Assembly (NCBI RefSeq): GCF_018223745.1
Contig: NZ_CP073653.1
Coordinates: forward strand, 1,541,001-1,605,000
Source of the DNA: Clostridium beijerinckii
GTDB lineage: Bacteria; Bacillota; Clostridia; Clostridiales; Clostridiaceae
Reading direction: 5' to 3'
DNA: 64,000 bases
Numbering within the stretch: position 1 is the first letter of the stretch; the number at the start of each line of letters is the position of its first letter. The notes beneath the pieces were generated by a model, which made no database searches, was not told where the DNA came from, and saw nothing but the letters and a program-made list of their open reading frames with translations. Both the position numbers and the translations under genes were made by a program. Positions 1 through 8,035 of this stretch are shown piece after piece.

Positions 1-724
1 TTAAAGTTTGAATATTTTCAAAAGCAATATTTGATTTTGCTTTATAATCAAAAACAAATATTTCAGAAGTTAACTCACTTAAAACGTAGTAATAGTGTTT
101 TCCATTAGCATAAGTAATATGTCTTGGCCCTGTGCCGGCAGGGAATGTATAGCTTAAATTTTCATTCTGATATAGTTTCCCATCTTTTATTGAAGAAACT
201 ATCATTTTATCAATCCCTAAATCAATAGATAAAATATATTTCTCATCATTAGTAAACATTGAGCAATGAATATGAGGTTTTTCCTGCCTTAATTGATTTA
301 CACTAGACCCACTATGACTTCCAAGCATAGGAGAATTTAAAATCAAGCCATCTAAAGTTTTGTAGACAAACATCTTGTTTTCATGATAGTTTGAAGAAAT
401 TAAAATCTCATGACTGTTATTTAGACTTACATGACAAGGTGGTTTTTCTTCTGAAAGATTTGAGTTTATTAAGTGTAGTTTATTATCTTCTTTCCAATAT
501 TTAAATGAAGATACCCCAGCTTTTTCTTTAACTTTACATGTTGAGTAAAGAATGTGTCGTTCTCTATCTAGAGTTAGATATGTAGGATTCTCTATATTGT
601 AAGCTAAGTTGATATTTTCAATATTACCTGAAATTGTATCAAAATTAATTCTATAGATTCCTTTACTTTCATTTTTGGTATAAGTTCCAATAAATCCAAC
701 TGAAATATTTTCTTTTAGTACCAT
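1..724 (-). CDS. Lactonase-family seven-bladed beta-propeller protein (YkgB/3-carboxymuconate cyclase-like), C-terminus cut by window edge
   Basis: The reading frame runs leftward from an ATG at 724 and is still open at base 1, so about 241 residues are visible and the C-terminus is missing. A good ribosome site (AAAGGGGG) lies about 7 nt upstream of the ATG. The protein starts MVLKENISVGFIGTYTKN and carries repeated blade-like segments typical of the lactonase/6-phosphogluconolactonase-like propeller family (for example NPTYLTLDRERHILYS, KPPCHVSLNNSHEILISS, FPAGTGPRHITYANGKHYY). Members are usually about 340-350 residues long, so roughly two thirds is present. Family members include bacterial 6-phosphogluconolactonases, but many are uncharacterised, so I do not assign a substrate. 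It is divergent to metA and probably monocistronic. Confidence 0.8.
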   Translation of the reverse strand, partial: MVLKENISVGFIGTYTKNESKGIYRINFDTISGNIENINLAYNIENPTYLTLDRERHILYSTCKVKEKAGVSSFKYWKEDNKLHLINSNLSEEKPPCHVSLNNSHEILISSNYHENKMFVYKTLDGLILNSPMLGSHSGSSVNQLRQEKPHIHCSMFTNDEKYILSIDLGIDKMIVSSIKDGKLYQNENLSYTFPAGTGPRHITYANGKHYYYVLSELTSEIFVFDYKAKSNIAFENIQTL

Positions 725-1023
725 TATATATGCCCCCTTTTATTGTATATCTATTAGTATAGCATAAATGGAAGTAAAAGATATTTATGAAATTTTGCAG
801 AGATCTATTGATTTTAATCATTTAATTATAGTAGTGGAAGAAATAAAAAAAATTAATAATTGTGTATAATTATTAATGTTAAAATACAATTAAATAATAG
901 TAAGTTTTTGTAAATAGTTAATTATAAACATTTATAAACTGAAAAGAAGTAAATCTATGATTTATTAACAGTGGTTACCATAAAATTAGTTTTATACAAG
1001 TAAATAGTAAAACAATTCTCTAT

Positions 1024-1085
1024 AATAATTTTAAAAATGTTTCAAGAATTTTAGCCGTAATTTTGAATTGTAAAATGTGCATTGG
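1024..1085. repeat. Dispersed intergenic repeat, copy A
   Basis: The stretch containing CAAGAATTTTAGCCGTAATT and GAATTG..TGCATTG recurs at 10619-10673 upstream of hemL. The first 46 nt align with about five mismatches; copy A then has six extra bases (TAAAAT region). Both copies are intergenic and in the same orientation. It looks like a small non-coding repeat family rather than a mobile gene. Confidence 0.6.
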
Positions 1086-1213
1086 TAATCGAAACCTATA
1101 TAAATTATCTTAAAGAATGTATATCATATATTTATAGTTTAACTTGTGAAAGGTATAGCAAAATAAATTATTTAATCTTACATAATTTTAGTATTATATT
1201 TATTTTTATAATG

Positions 1214-1241
1214 TTGATAAGAGGTGGAATTTTGATATAAT
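1214..1241 (+). promoter_or_regulatory. Predicted sigma-A promoter of metA
   Basis: TTGATA at 1214-1219, a 16-nt spacer and a perfect TATAAT at 1236-1241, about 70 nt upstream of the metA start. Read by eye. Confidence 0.5.
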
Positions 1242-1311
1242 AATATTTATATACAAAAATAATTAAATAATAATCTAAAATAAGCAATAATCACATTGGG
1301 GGGAAACAAAT

Positions 1312-2226
1312 ATGCCAATAAAAATTCCTATAGAATTGCCTGCATTTCAGGTTTTATCTGATGAAAACATATTCGTAATGAATAATGAGAGGGCTAATAC
1401 TCAAGATATCAGACCGCTAAAAATAGCAATTCTTAATTTAATGCCAAAAAAAATAGTAACAGAAAATCAATTATTAAGATATTTATCTAACACGCCACTA
1501 CAAGTGGAGGTAAGTCTAATACAGACTAAAAGTTATACTTCACACAATACACCACCGGAGCATCTAAATAAATTTTATAGCTATTTTGATGATATAAAGC
1601 AAGAAAAATTTGATGGACTTATAATAACTGGAGCTCCAGTTGAACAAATGGCTTTTGAAGAGGTTACATACTGGAAAGAACTTACTGAAATAATGGAATG
1701 GAGTAAGACTCATGTATTTTCAACATTCTATATTTGTTGGGGGGCACAGGCAGGTCTATATTATCACTATGATATACCTAAATATGACTTAGATGAAAAA
1801 ATGTTTGGTGTGTTCTCACATTGGGTTAATGATGAGAAAGCTGATTTGACAAGAGGATTAGATGATGTATTTTATGCACCTCACTCTAGACATACTGAAG
1901 TCAAGCGTGAAGATATAGAGAAAGTTTCAAATCTTGAAATTTTATCCGAATCGGAGGAAGCTGGAGTATTTATAGTTGCAACAAAAGATAGGAGAAATGT
2001 GTTTGTAACTGGACATATGGAATATGATAGAAATACATTGATGGATGAGTATATAAGAGATAAAGAAAAAGGCGATGAAATAGCTTTACCTAAAAATTAT
2101 TTTAAAAATGATGATATAAATCAAAAACCGTTGTACACATGGAGAGGTCCTGCTAGCATAGTTTTTGGAAATTGGCTAAATTATTGCGTATACCAAAATA
2201 CACCTTTTGATCTTAATACTCTTTAG
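1312..2226 (+). CDS. metA: Homoserine O-acyltransferase (MetA), predicted to use acetyl-CoA
   Basis: Activates L-homoserine by O-acylation, the first committed step of methionine synthesis, in the cytoplasm. It is 304 residues, full length for the MetA/HTS family. The catalytic residues sit at exactly the family positions: nucleophile Cys142 in ICWGAQAGL, and His235 and Glu237 in GHMEYD. Residue 111 is Glu (GAPVEQ). In characterised Bacillus MetA, Glu111 favours acetyl-CoA whereas Gly111 gives succinyl-CoA use, so the product is probably O-acetylhomoserine. The ATG follows a strong GGGGGG site after an A-rich spacer. It appears to be its own transcription unit, with a promoter at 1214-1241 and a hairpin at 2245. 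Confidence 0.97.
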   Translation: MPIKIPIELPAFQVLSDENIFVMNNERANTQDIRPLKIAILNLMPKKIVTENQLLRYLSNTPLQVEVSLIQTKSYTSHNTPPEHLNKFYSYFDDIKQEKFDGLIITGAPVEQMAFEEVTYWKELTEIMEWSKTHVFSTFYICWGAQAGLYYHYDIPKYDLDEKMFGVFSHWVNDEKADLTRGLDDVFYAPHSRHTEVKREDIEKVSNLEILSESEEAGVFIVATKDRRNVFVTGHMEYDRNTLMDEYIRDKEKGDEIALPKNYFKNDDINQKPLYTWRGPASIVFGNWLNYCVYQNTPFDLNTL

Positions 2227-2244
2227 AAATTTTATAGATAAATA

Positions 2245-2272
2245 TAAGTGCTTTTTAAGCACTTATTATTTT
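2245..2272 (+). terminator. Intrinsic terminator after metA
   Basis: Stem TAAGTGCT (2245-2252) pairs with AGCACTTA (2258-2265) around a TTTTA loop, followed by TTATTTTGTT. Confidence 0.6.
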
Positions 2273-2310
2273 GTTCTTAAATTTTGTGAATCGTATATAA
2301 GGAGATGTTG

Positions 2311-2919
2311 ATGAAGGAAAAGAATTTTCATTTAATATTATTAATAAGTATATCTGCAATTTTAGTTGCATCGGGAATAAATCCTCATGATAAATTTACA
2401 TGGGTATTAGAGGTTCTTCCGGCAGTGATAGGAGTTATGGTCTTAATAACTACTTATAATAAATTCGTATTTACTAACTTAACTTATACTCTTATTTGGT
2501 TTCATGCAGTTATATTAATAGTGGGGGGCCGTTATACATATGCAGAAATGCCTTTATTTAATTGGCTAAGAGATACTTTCGACTTGAGTAGAAATTACTA
2601 TGATAGGCTTGGGCATTTTGCACAAGGATTTATACCAGCAATAATTATTAGAGAAATTTTCATAAGAAACAAAATTGTTAAAAATATAGCATGGACAAAT
2701 TTTATTACAATATCAATTTGTCTTGCTATTAGTGCTTCTTATGAAATAATAGAATTTATTGTAGCATTAATTACTGGTGAAAGTGCAACTGCTTTTTTAG
2801 GAACTCAAGGAGATATTTGGGATACTCAGTGGGATATGATCTTTGCGCTTCTAGGCTCAATGGTTTCAGTATTAACGCTGGGAAAATATCATGAGAATTT
2901 ATTAAAGAAAAAGCAATAA
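2311..2919 (+). CDS. DUF2238/YjdF-family inner membrane protein
   Basis: This is a 202-residue polytopic membrane protein of the DUF2238 (YjdF) family, with about five hydrophobic segments. Family-like motifs include WLRDTFDLSRNYYDRLGHFA and an acidic, aromatic stretch (SASYEIIEFI, then GTQGDIWDTQWDM). The first possible ATG (2305) abuts the AAGGAG site with no spacer. The ATG at 2311, six nt downstream of GGAG, is therefore the better start. The biochemical role of this family is not established. It follows metA in the same direction but is separated by a terminator, so it is likely transcribed independently. Confidence 0.85.
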   Translation: MKEKNFHLILLISISAILVASGINPHDKFTWVLEVLPAVIGVMVLITTYNKFVFTNLTYTLIWFHAVILIVGGRYTYAEMPLFNWLRDTFDLSRNYYDRLGHFAQGFIPAIIIREIFIRNKIVKNIAWTNFITISICLAISASYEIIEFIVALITGESATAFLGTQGDIWDTQWDMIFALLGSMVSVLTLGKYHENLLKKKQ

Positions 2920-2958
2920 TATTTTCTTTAACAAAATTTGAATATTAATATGTCATTA

Positions 2959-3225
2959 TTAATAATTTAAATATAGTACAGTTAGGAAAATTTGCATAAG
3001 AAGTATGAATGGAACTCCAATTGTAAACTTCTTATGCTTTGTTTTATGCCTAAAACTAGACATTCCAATAAGCATGCCAATAGATCCTCCAAAAATAGAG
3101 ATACCAATGAGTGTTTTTTCAGGTATTCTCCATTCTTTATGAATAGCTCTTTGTTTGTCTATAAGCATAATAAGAAATCCTAGAAGGTTAATAATTAATA
3201 AATATGTAAATACGACTTTTAACAT
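2959..3225 (-). CDS. DUF1294 small membrane protein
   Basis: An 88-residue protein with two to three membrane segments. It has the DUF1294 signature: DKQRA, then WRIPEKTL, a glycine-rich GGSIGMLIGM turn and FRHKTKHKKF followed by GVPF. A longer frame begins at a GTG (3234), but that codon touches the GGAG ribosome site. The ATG at 3225, eight nt downstream of GGAG, is preferred. Its 3' end converges with the DUF2238 gene, 39 nt away. Its function is unknown; related genes occur widely as single genes in Firmicutes. Confidence 0.88.
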   Translation of the reverse strand: MLKVVFTYLLIINLLGFLIMLIDKQRAIHKEWRIPEKTLIGISIFGGSIGMLIGMSSFRHKTKHKKFTIGVPFILLMQIFLTVLYLNY

Positions 3226-3369
3226 AAATTTCACTCCAATATATCATCAAATATAAATTAATATTAATGATAACATAATTCATACTCAAGCACAAAATAT
3301 AGAGATATGGAGTAAAAGAAGTTAGATTTACGAAATTTTCTTAGTATTTCTTATTTTTAATCTATGGAA

Positions 3370-4011
3370 TTAGCCGCCTAAAGTTACATCTTGCTCATTG
3401 TACCAAGATAAAGCATCATAAAAGTCGTCTTTCCTAAAATCAGGCCAGTAATTATCTAAAACATAAAAATCTGAGTAAACTGATTGAACTGGCAATAAGC
3501 CGCTTAATCTTCTTCGCCCACCCCATCTAATTATAAGATCTATTCTAGAAATATCTTTTGATTGTAAATATGGTTGAATATGCTTTTTTGAAATATCTGC
3601 ACTTTTTAGTAAATTTAAATCCCATTCCCAACCATAATTGATTAAAAAGTTTGCCTTTATTCCGCCTAAACCAAATTTTTTTCTTTTAGTGAATGGTAAT
3701 AGTTCCTTTGGAAAGCAGCTAGACTCAGTATTACCTAAGACTAATATTTCGCAATCTTCTTTCGTCAAAAGCATAACAGAATCAATGCAAGCTTTAGTAA
3801 ACGCTACTTTTTGCTCGCTGGGACGTTTGGTATTATCAATTGTGAATCCATAAAAGGTTACTTCCTGAATATTTTCTTTTTGGCATAATTTAAAGACCTC
3901 AAGTCCTGGATTTATTCCGTGATCATATCCCTTATCTTTGCTTAATGAGTTAGATAAAGCCCAACGTCTATTTCCATCAGGAATGATGCCTATGTGTTTC
4001 GGGATTCGCAT
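3370..4011 (-). CDS. Divergent cis-prenyltransferase (UppS-like isoprenyl transferase)
   Basis: Belongs to the Z-type (cis) prenyl diphosphate synthase family, which elongates allylic diphosphates with isopentenyl diphosphate. The N-terminal HIGIIPDGNRRWA motif, with its catalytic Asp (residue 12), is intact. The C-terminal substrate-binding block survives as RWGGRRRLSG...YSDFYVLDNYWPDF. It is short (213 residues versus about 240-250) and altered at usually conserved places: FSxENW is FTIDNT, and the YxELY glutamate is Asp. A housekeeping UppS normally sits with cdsA/frr, which are absent here. This is more likely a paralogue with a different chain length or product. The ATG at 4011 is favoured over the GTG at 4023, which overlaps the GAGGTG site. 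Confidence 0.82.
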   Translation of the reverse strand: MRIPKHIGIIPDGNRRWALSNSLSKDKGYDHGINPGLEVFKLCQKENIQEVTFYGFTIDNTKRPSEQKVAFTKACIDSVMLLTKEDCEILVLGNTESSCFPKELLPFTKRKKFGLGGIKANFLINYGWEWDLNLLKSADISKKHIQPYLQSKDISRIDLIIRWGGRRRLSGLLPVQSVYSDFYVLDNYWPDFRKDDFYDALSWYNEQDVTLGG

Positions 4012-4087
4012 AATTTTTTTCACCTCTCAAATTTGATATTGCTTTTAAGAGTATAACCCAATTAATCCAAAAAAATACACACCGATG

Positions 4088-4480
4088 AAAAAAGCGCGAA
4101 GCGCAACTAGGATCTTGAATAAAAAAAGCGCGAAGCGCAACCAAGATCTTAGATGAAAAGAGCGCGCACATATGAAAAGAGTGCGGAGCACAGTTCGGAA
4201 CTTATTAAGCGCAATTAAGAACTTAGTATAAAAAAAGCGCGAAGCGCAACCAAGATCTTAGATGAAAAAAGCACTTACATATAAAAAAAGCGCGAAGCGC
4301 AATTCGGAACTTGCTAAGCCCAACTAAGAACTTTGTGTAAAAAGTGCGAAGCGCAACCGAGATCTTAGATGAAAAAGCACTCACATATGAAAAGAGTGCG
4401 AAGCACAAATTCGGAACTTATTAAGTACAACCAGGAAATCAGGTGAGAAAGTACTCATTTATGAAAAAAGGGAAAAGCAT
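4088..4480. repeat. Composite tandem repeat with GCGC-GAA-GCGC hairpin cores
   Basis: Seven copies of a core like GCGCGAAGCGCA (or GTGCGAAGCACA) start at 4094, 4128, 4181, 4237, 4290, 4344 and 4396. Two unit types alternate. One is followed by AACCAAGATCTTAGATG, the other by TTCGGAACTTATTAAG. This gives a higher-order period of about 107-109 bp (4128/4237/4344 and 4181/4290/4396). The core is self-complementary. Degenerate sequence continues to about 4480. The frames it creates on the minus strand (3977-4171 and 4223-4408) are low-complexity and not credible genes. Confidence 0.85.
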
Positions 4481-4510
4481 AATTATTAAAATAGGTTGGA
4501 TATAAACTTA

Positions 4511-4558
4511 AAAAATAAAAACCCTAAGCATAAGTTTAGGGGATCCCATGCTTAGGGT
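4511..4558 (-). terminator. Orphan minus-strand intrinsic terminator or attenuator
   Basis: A perfect 11-bp stem: ACCCTAAGCAT (4521-4531) pairs with ATGCTTAGGGT (4548-4558). On the minus strand it is followed by TTTTTATTTTTT. No minus-strand gene lies upstream of it within the gene-free DNA to 5.2 kb. The next gene downstream on that strand is the UppS-like gene. Confidence 0.7.
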
Positions 4559-4563
4559 GAGTC

Positions 4564-4591
4564 ATTATAATATATAAACGACTTCTATTAA
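4564..4591 (-). promoter_or_regulatory. Possible minus-strand promoter just upstream of the 4511-4558 hairpin
   Basis: Read on the minus strand: TTAATA (4591-4586), a 16-nt spacer and a perfect TATAAT (4569-4564). A transcript would begin at about 4557, essentially at the base of the hairpin. Confidence 0.35.
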
Positions 4592-5023
4592 TTAATAAGG
4601 GGTAAATAATTAACTACTTTACGATATCAGTATAATCCTGAAATGTGTCAAAAATATGTCAGAAATAAAAAATACATTTAATTAATATAATAATATTTAT
4701 AAAGAGCTGCATCGCTATGAAGAATAAGTTATTAAGTTATATGAGCTGATTATAAATATTTAATAATTAATTATAAATTAAATGTTTTTTGAGCGAAAAT
4801 AGTATATACTAAAATATTAGCAGAACAAGATGTTTATCTGAGGTTAGAAATTTTTTTGATTAATGTTGCTTTTATACATTCTAAGGAATATACCTTGACT
4901 AGAATTTTATTAAATGGAGAGCAAGAAAAATATTTTTCATTATCTATATTATTCAGAGTTAATCTATAATTCTTATAAGAATTGCTTGGAAAAAACAATC
5001 TCTATCTGATAAACTTAAGTGAG
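4592..5023. other. Gene-free AT-rich DNA upstream of hemA
   Basis: No coding frame with a plausible ribosome site and no clear RNA gene is visible on either strand. TATACT (4805-4810) and nearby AT-rich boxes could be part of a hemA promoter, but the spacing is poor and I do not call one. Confidence 0.5.
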
Positions 5024-5217
5024 AGTCCAAAAGTGAAGATCCAAATTTTACATTTGGCTACTGAACTTTCTCCTTGCGAGAATGTATCATTTGGCAACTC
5101 TAACTTACTCAGCGAACGAATGTGAGTCGAGTTTCAGCTAATAAGTCCAAAAGTGAAGATCCAAATTTTATATTTGGTTACTGCATTTTCTCCTTGTGAG
5201 AATGTAGTATTTGGAAA
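5024..5217 (+). repeat. 120-bp tandem duplication in the hemA leader
   Basis: AGTCCAAAAGTGAAGATCC begins at 5024 and again at 5144, exactly 120 bp later. The following ~74 bp match with about seven differences. Each copy contains two short hairpins: CCAAA/TTTGG and TTCTC/GAGAA. The second copy ends about 40 nt before the hemA start codon. The linker (5097-5143) contains CTTACTCAGCGAACGAATG and is not repeated after the second copy. Confidence 0.8.
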
Positions 5218-5260
5218 TGAATAGAAAATGCAAATAAAAAAGTATGTGAGGTGTCAATAC

Positions 5261-6466
5261 GTGATAGGCTTAATAGGCATAAGAAAAAATACTCCATTGG
5301 AAATTAGAGAAAAATTTATAGTTAAGTCTAAAAAATATAACGAGTATTTTAAGGAATTATTAAAGGAGCTGAATGAAGTAGTTATTTTAGCTACATGTAA
5401 TAGAACAGAAATTTATTTTAATGCTTCTTTAAATGAAGAAGAATTATTAAAAAAGATTTTTGATATTTTTAATTGGGATTATGAATATAAAAAATATGTT
5501 TTTATAACTAGTAGTAAGGATGCTTATAGGCATTTGTTTGAAGTTTGCTCCGGATTTCATTCGAAAATATTAGGAGAGGATCAAATTCTAGGGCAAGTTA
5601 AGGATGCTTATGAAGAAGCTTTAGAATTTAAAGCTGTTTCATTGGAATTGCATAGATTATTTCAGGAAGCTATTACTTGTGGAAAGCGATTCAGAAAAGA
5701 AGCTAAGTTATTTGAAATACCAGTATCATCTTCTTCGATAGTGGTTAGCGAATCTATTAAGCGTGAATGTACTAAATTTATGGTTTTAGGTTATGGGGAA
5801 GTTGGACAGCTTGTAATGAAATATTTGCTTTCACATAAAATCCAAACTGTCTACTTGGTTGTTAGAAATCCTAAAATAAAAGATGAAATACAGGATGAAC
5901 GAGTAAAAGTAATTACTTTTGAAGAAAAGAATAAATATATTAATAGTATAGAATGTATAATAAGTTGTACTTCAGCACCACATCCAGTTGTAAAAACAGA
6001 AGATATTAGTGAAAGCGGAAATAGGTTAGTAATATATGATTTATCAGTTCCAAGAGATGTGGAAAAAGAGGTGGCGTTATTATATAGGACTGAGGTTTAT
6101 AATATTGATACAATAAGCCGTATAGATGATGCAAATAAAAAATTAAGAAAAGACAAGATGGAAGAAAATAGACATATAATGAATAAATACCTAAAGGAAT
6201 ACGATGAATGGTTAAAATTAAGAAGTATTTCTCATGTAATCAAAAACTTAAAAACTGTTGGAAATAATGTTTACGAGAAAAGAGTTCAAACTTTTTCACA
6301 TAAAAGCAAAGATAAAAATAATATTGCTTTAGCACATAAATTAATTAAAAGTACATCTGATTTTTACATAAATAGGGCAATTGAAGTTATTAAAGAAGAG
6401 ACTCTAAAGGGATGTGGTGAAGAATGGATAGGGATAATAGAGAAAATATTTATGACCAAGGAATAG
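5261..6466 (+). CDS. hemA: Glutamyl-tRNA reductase
   Basis: Reduces glutamyl-tRNA to glutamate-1-semialdehyde with NADPH, the first step of the C5 tetrapyrrole pathway. The frame is open from 5228, but a GTG at 5261 sits 8 nt after TGAGGTG. It yields the typical family N-terminus MIGLIGIRKNTPLEIREKF, so I use it (401 residues). The nucleophilic cysteine is Cys46 in LATCNRTEIY. The GEDQILGQVKDAYEEA motif, the NAD(P)-binding VLGYGEVGQ segment and the C-terminal dimerisation helices follow. It is the first gene of hemA-dehydrogenase-hemC-cobA/hemD-hemB-hemL and overlaps the next gene by 43 nt. The duplicated element at 5024-5217 forms part of its leader. Confidence 0.96.
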   Translation: MIGLIGIRKNTPLEIREKFIVKSKKYNEYFKELLKELNEVVILATCNRTEIYFNASLNEEELLKKIFDIFNWDYEYKKYVFITSSKDAYRHLFEVCSGFHSKILGEDQILGQVKDAYEEALEFKAVSLELHRLFQEAITCGKRFRKEAKLFEIPVSSSSIVVSESIKRECTKFMVLGYGEVGQLVMKYLLSHKIQTVYLVVRNPKIKDEIQDERVKVITFEEKNKYINSIECIISCTSAPHPVVKTEDISESGNRLVIYDLSVPRDVEKEVALLYRTEVYNIDTISRIDDANKKLRKDKMEENRHIMNKYLKEYDEWLKLRSISHVIKNLKTVGNNVYEKRVQTFSHKSKDKNNIALAHKLIKSTSDFYINRAIEVIKEETLKGCGEEWIGIIEKIFMTKE

Positions 6467-7104
6467 AGTATTCTTATATTTCATTAATTTCTAAAAAACT
6501 AAGAGTTGGAATAGTTGGCGGAGGTAAAGCAGGAACAATAAAAGCAAGACATTTTGTAAAAAATAAATGCTGTGTTGAGGTAATCTCTAAAACTTTTGAT
6601 GGAGAATTAATAGAACTTTCCAAAGAATTTTCAGAAATACTTAAACTTAAAAATGAAGATTTAAGCTATGAATTTTTAAGAGATAAGCACCTTATAATTA
6701 TTGCATTAGATGATGAAAACTTAAAAAACATAGTGAAGAAATACTGTGAAGAGAATTATAAGATATATATAGATTCATCTGATTTTATAAGTGGAATGGG
6801 AGTTGTTCCGATTCAAAGAAGTACAGAAAATGTAGTATTTGCTTTAAACACTAATTATGGAAATCCCAAAGGGGCAGTTTTACTTTCTAACAAAGTAGAA
6901 AAGACTATAAAAGAATATGATGAATTTATTAGATATATAGGATTAATACGAAACAAAGCAAAGTCATTTCCAGAGTTTAAAATGCAAATAACTTCGTTTA
7001 TTGGGAATGATGAATTTAAAAAATCTTTTGATAATGGTGAAGCAGAAAAAGCATTAAGAAGCAGGTTTTCAAAGGAAATTGTAGATTATTTAATTAAATT
7101 TTAA
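6424..7104 (+). CDS. Precorrin-2 dehydrogenase / sirohydrochlorin ferrochelatase-like protein (CysG N-terminal type)
   Basis: 226 residues with an N-terminal Rossmann motif (VGIVGGGKAGTIKARHF, about residues 28-44) and the segment IIIALDDENL seen in siroheme-synthase dehydrogenase domains. By family and position it probably oxidises precorrin-2 to sirohydrochlorin with NAD, and may also insert iron. The C-terminal part is less conserved than in CysG/Met8. The start at 6424 lies inside hemA (43-nt overlap), pointing to translational coupling; the ribosome site is weak. The CobA half encoded two genes downstream makes its substrate. I leave the symbol blank because the family name varies (sirC, hemX, ylnF). 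Confidence 0.75.
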   Translation: MDRDNRENIYDQGIEYSYISLISKKLRVGIVGGGKAGTIKARHFVKNKCCVEVISKTFDGELIELSKEFSEILKLKNEDLSYEFLRDKHLIIIALDDENLKNIVKKYCEENYKIYIDSSDFISGMGVVPIQRSTENVVFALNTNYGNPKGAVLLSNKVEKTIKEYDEFIRYIGLIRNKAKSFPEFKMQITSFIGNDEFKKSFDNGEAEKALRSRFSKEIVDYLIKF

Positions 7105-7147
7105 ATGAGTTTGTAGATGAATGAATTTTGGAGGTAGAATTAAATTA

Positions 7148-8023
7148 ATGGATAAATTGACTATAGCAACAAGAAAAAGTAAATTAGCACAAACGCAAAC
7201 AGAAATAATAATGAGAAGTTTAAAGGATAAATTTAATATAGATAGTGAAAAAATGCTTATTGTTACTGAAGGCGATAGAAAATTAGATGTTTCTTTGGCA
7301 AAGATAGGCGGAAAGGGATTATTTGTAAAAGATATAGAAATTGCACTTTTAGAAAAAAGAGCTGATGGGGCAGTTCATAGTATGAAGGATGTACCTTATG
7401 AATTGAGTCATGAATTTGAAATAGCGGCTATAACAGAAAGAGAAGATATAAGGGATGTATTAATTTCTAAAGATAATATATCATTTAAAGAGCTTAGAAA
7501 AGGTGCAATAATCGGAACTAGCAGTATAAGAAGAGCTTGTCAGTTAAAACTTATGAGAAATGACTTGGAGATAGTCCCAATTAGAGGAAATGTTCAAACT
7601 AGATTAGAGAAAATGAAAAGTCAGAATTTAGATGGAATCATACTAGCTTCGGCAGGATTAAAAAGATTAAATGAAGAAGATATAATCACTGAATATTTTG
7701 ATCCTAAAGTATTTATACCAGCAGTGGCTCAAGGAGCTTTGGGAATAGAATGTTTAAAAAATAGCAGTGCTAAGGAATATTTTGAAAAGCTAGAGAATTC
7801 AAATGCTAAGCTAACAGTTGAGGCTGAACGAAGCTTTATGAGAATGCTAAATGGTGATTGTCATAGCCTTATTGGAGCTTATTCTGAAATTCAGGGTAAT
7901 GATTTATATATGATTGGTATATATGACATAGGCGGAAGAATAGTTAAAAAAGATATTTTAGGAGATAAAAATAATCATATTGAATTAGGAAGAAAATTGG
8001 CAAATAAGATATTAGAGATATAG
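7148..8023 (+). CDS. hemC: Porphobilinogen deaminase (hydroxymethylbilane synthase)
   Basis: Polymerises four porphobilinogens into hydroxymethylbilane. It is 291 residues, the usual size. The N-terminal [15 protein letters not shown] motif, [11 protein letters not shown], and the arginine-rich [12 protein letters not shown] and [10 protein letters not shown] substrate-binding stretches are all present. The dipyrromethane-cofactor cysteine lies in [11 protein letters not shown] near residue 236. The frame opens at 7121, but the GGAGG (7130-7134) must lie upstream of the true start. The ATG at 7148 gives the family N-terminus. It lies 43 nt after the dehydrogenase gene and 12 nt before cobA-hemD, within one operon. 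Confidence 0.96.
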   Translation: MDKLTIATRKSKLAQTQTEIIMRSLKDKFNIDSEKMLIVTEGDRKLDVSLAKIGGKGLFVKDIEIALLEKRADGAVHSMKDVPYELSHEFEIAAITEREDIRDVLISKDNISFKELRKGAIIGTSSIRRACQLKLMRNDLEIVPIRGNVQTRLEKMKSQNLDGIILASAGLKRLNEEDIITEYFDPKVFIPAVAQGALGIECLKNSSAKEYFEKLENSNAKLTVEAERSFMRMLNGDCHSLIGAYSEIQGNDLYMIGIYDIGGRIVKKDILGDKNNHIELGRKLANKILEI

Positions 8024-8035
8024 GAGAGATGGAAT

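Larger units (their letters stand above)
725..1311. other. Divergent intergenic region between the lactonase-like gene and metA
   Basis: This is 587 bp of very AT-rich DNA without a credible coding frame. It holds the metA promoter (1214-1241) and one copy of a dispersed repeat (1024-1085). I looked for an S-box (SAM) riboswitch or a T-box upstream of metA and saw neither conserved core. Confidence 0.6.

Noticed and set aside
1242..1311. SAM riboswitch upstream of metA
   Set aside because: The leader between promoter and start is only about 65 nt and lacks the S-box core.
3977..4408. Two minus-strand frames over the tandem repeat (3977-4171, 4223-4408)
   Set aside because: They translate the repeat itself into low-complexity Phe/Ala/Leu sequence and lack ribosome sites. 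One overlaps the start of the UppS-like gene.
4088..4480. CRISPR array
   Set aside because: The units are imperfect and contiguous, and their spacing is filled with further repeat sequence rather than unique spacers. No cas gene is present.
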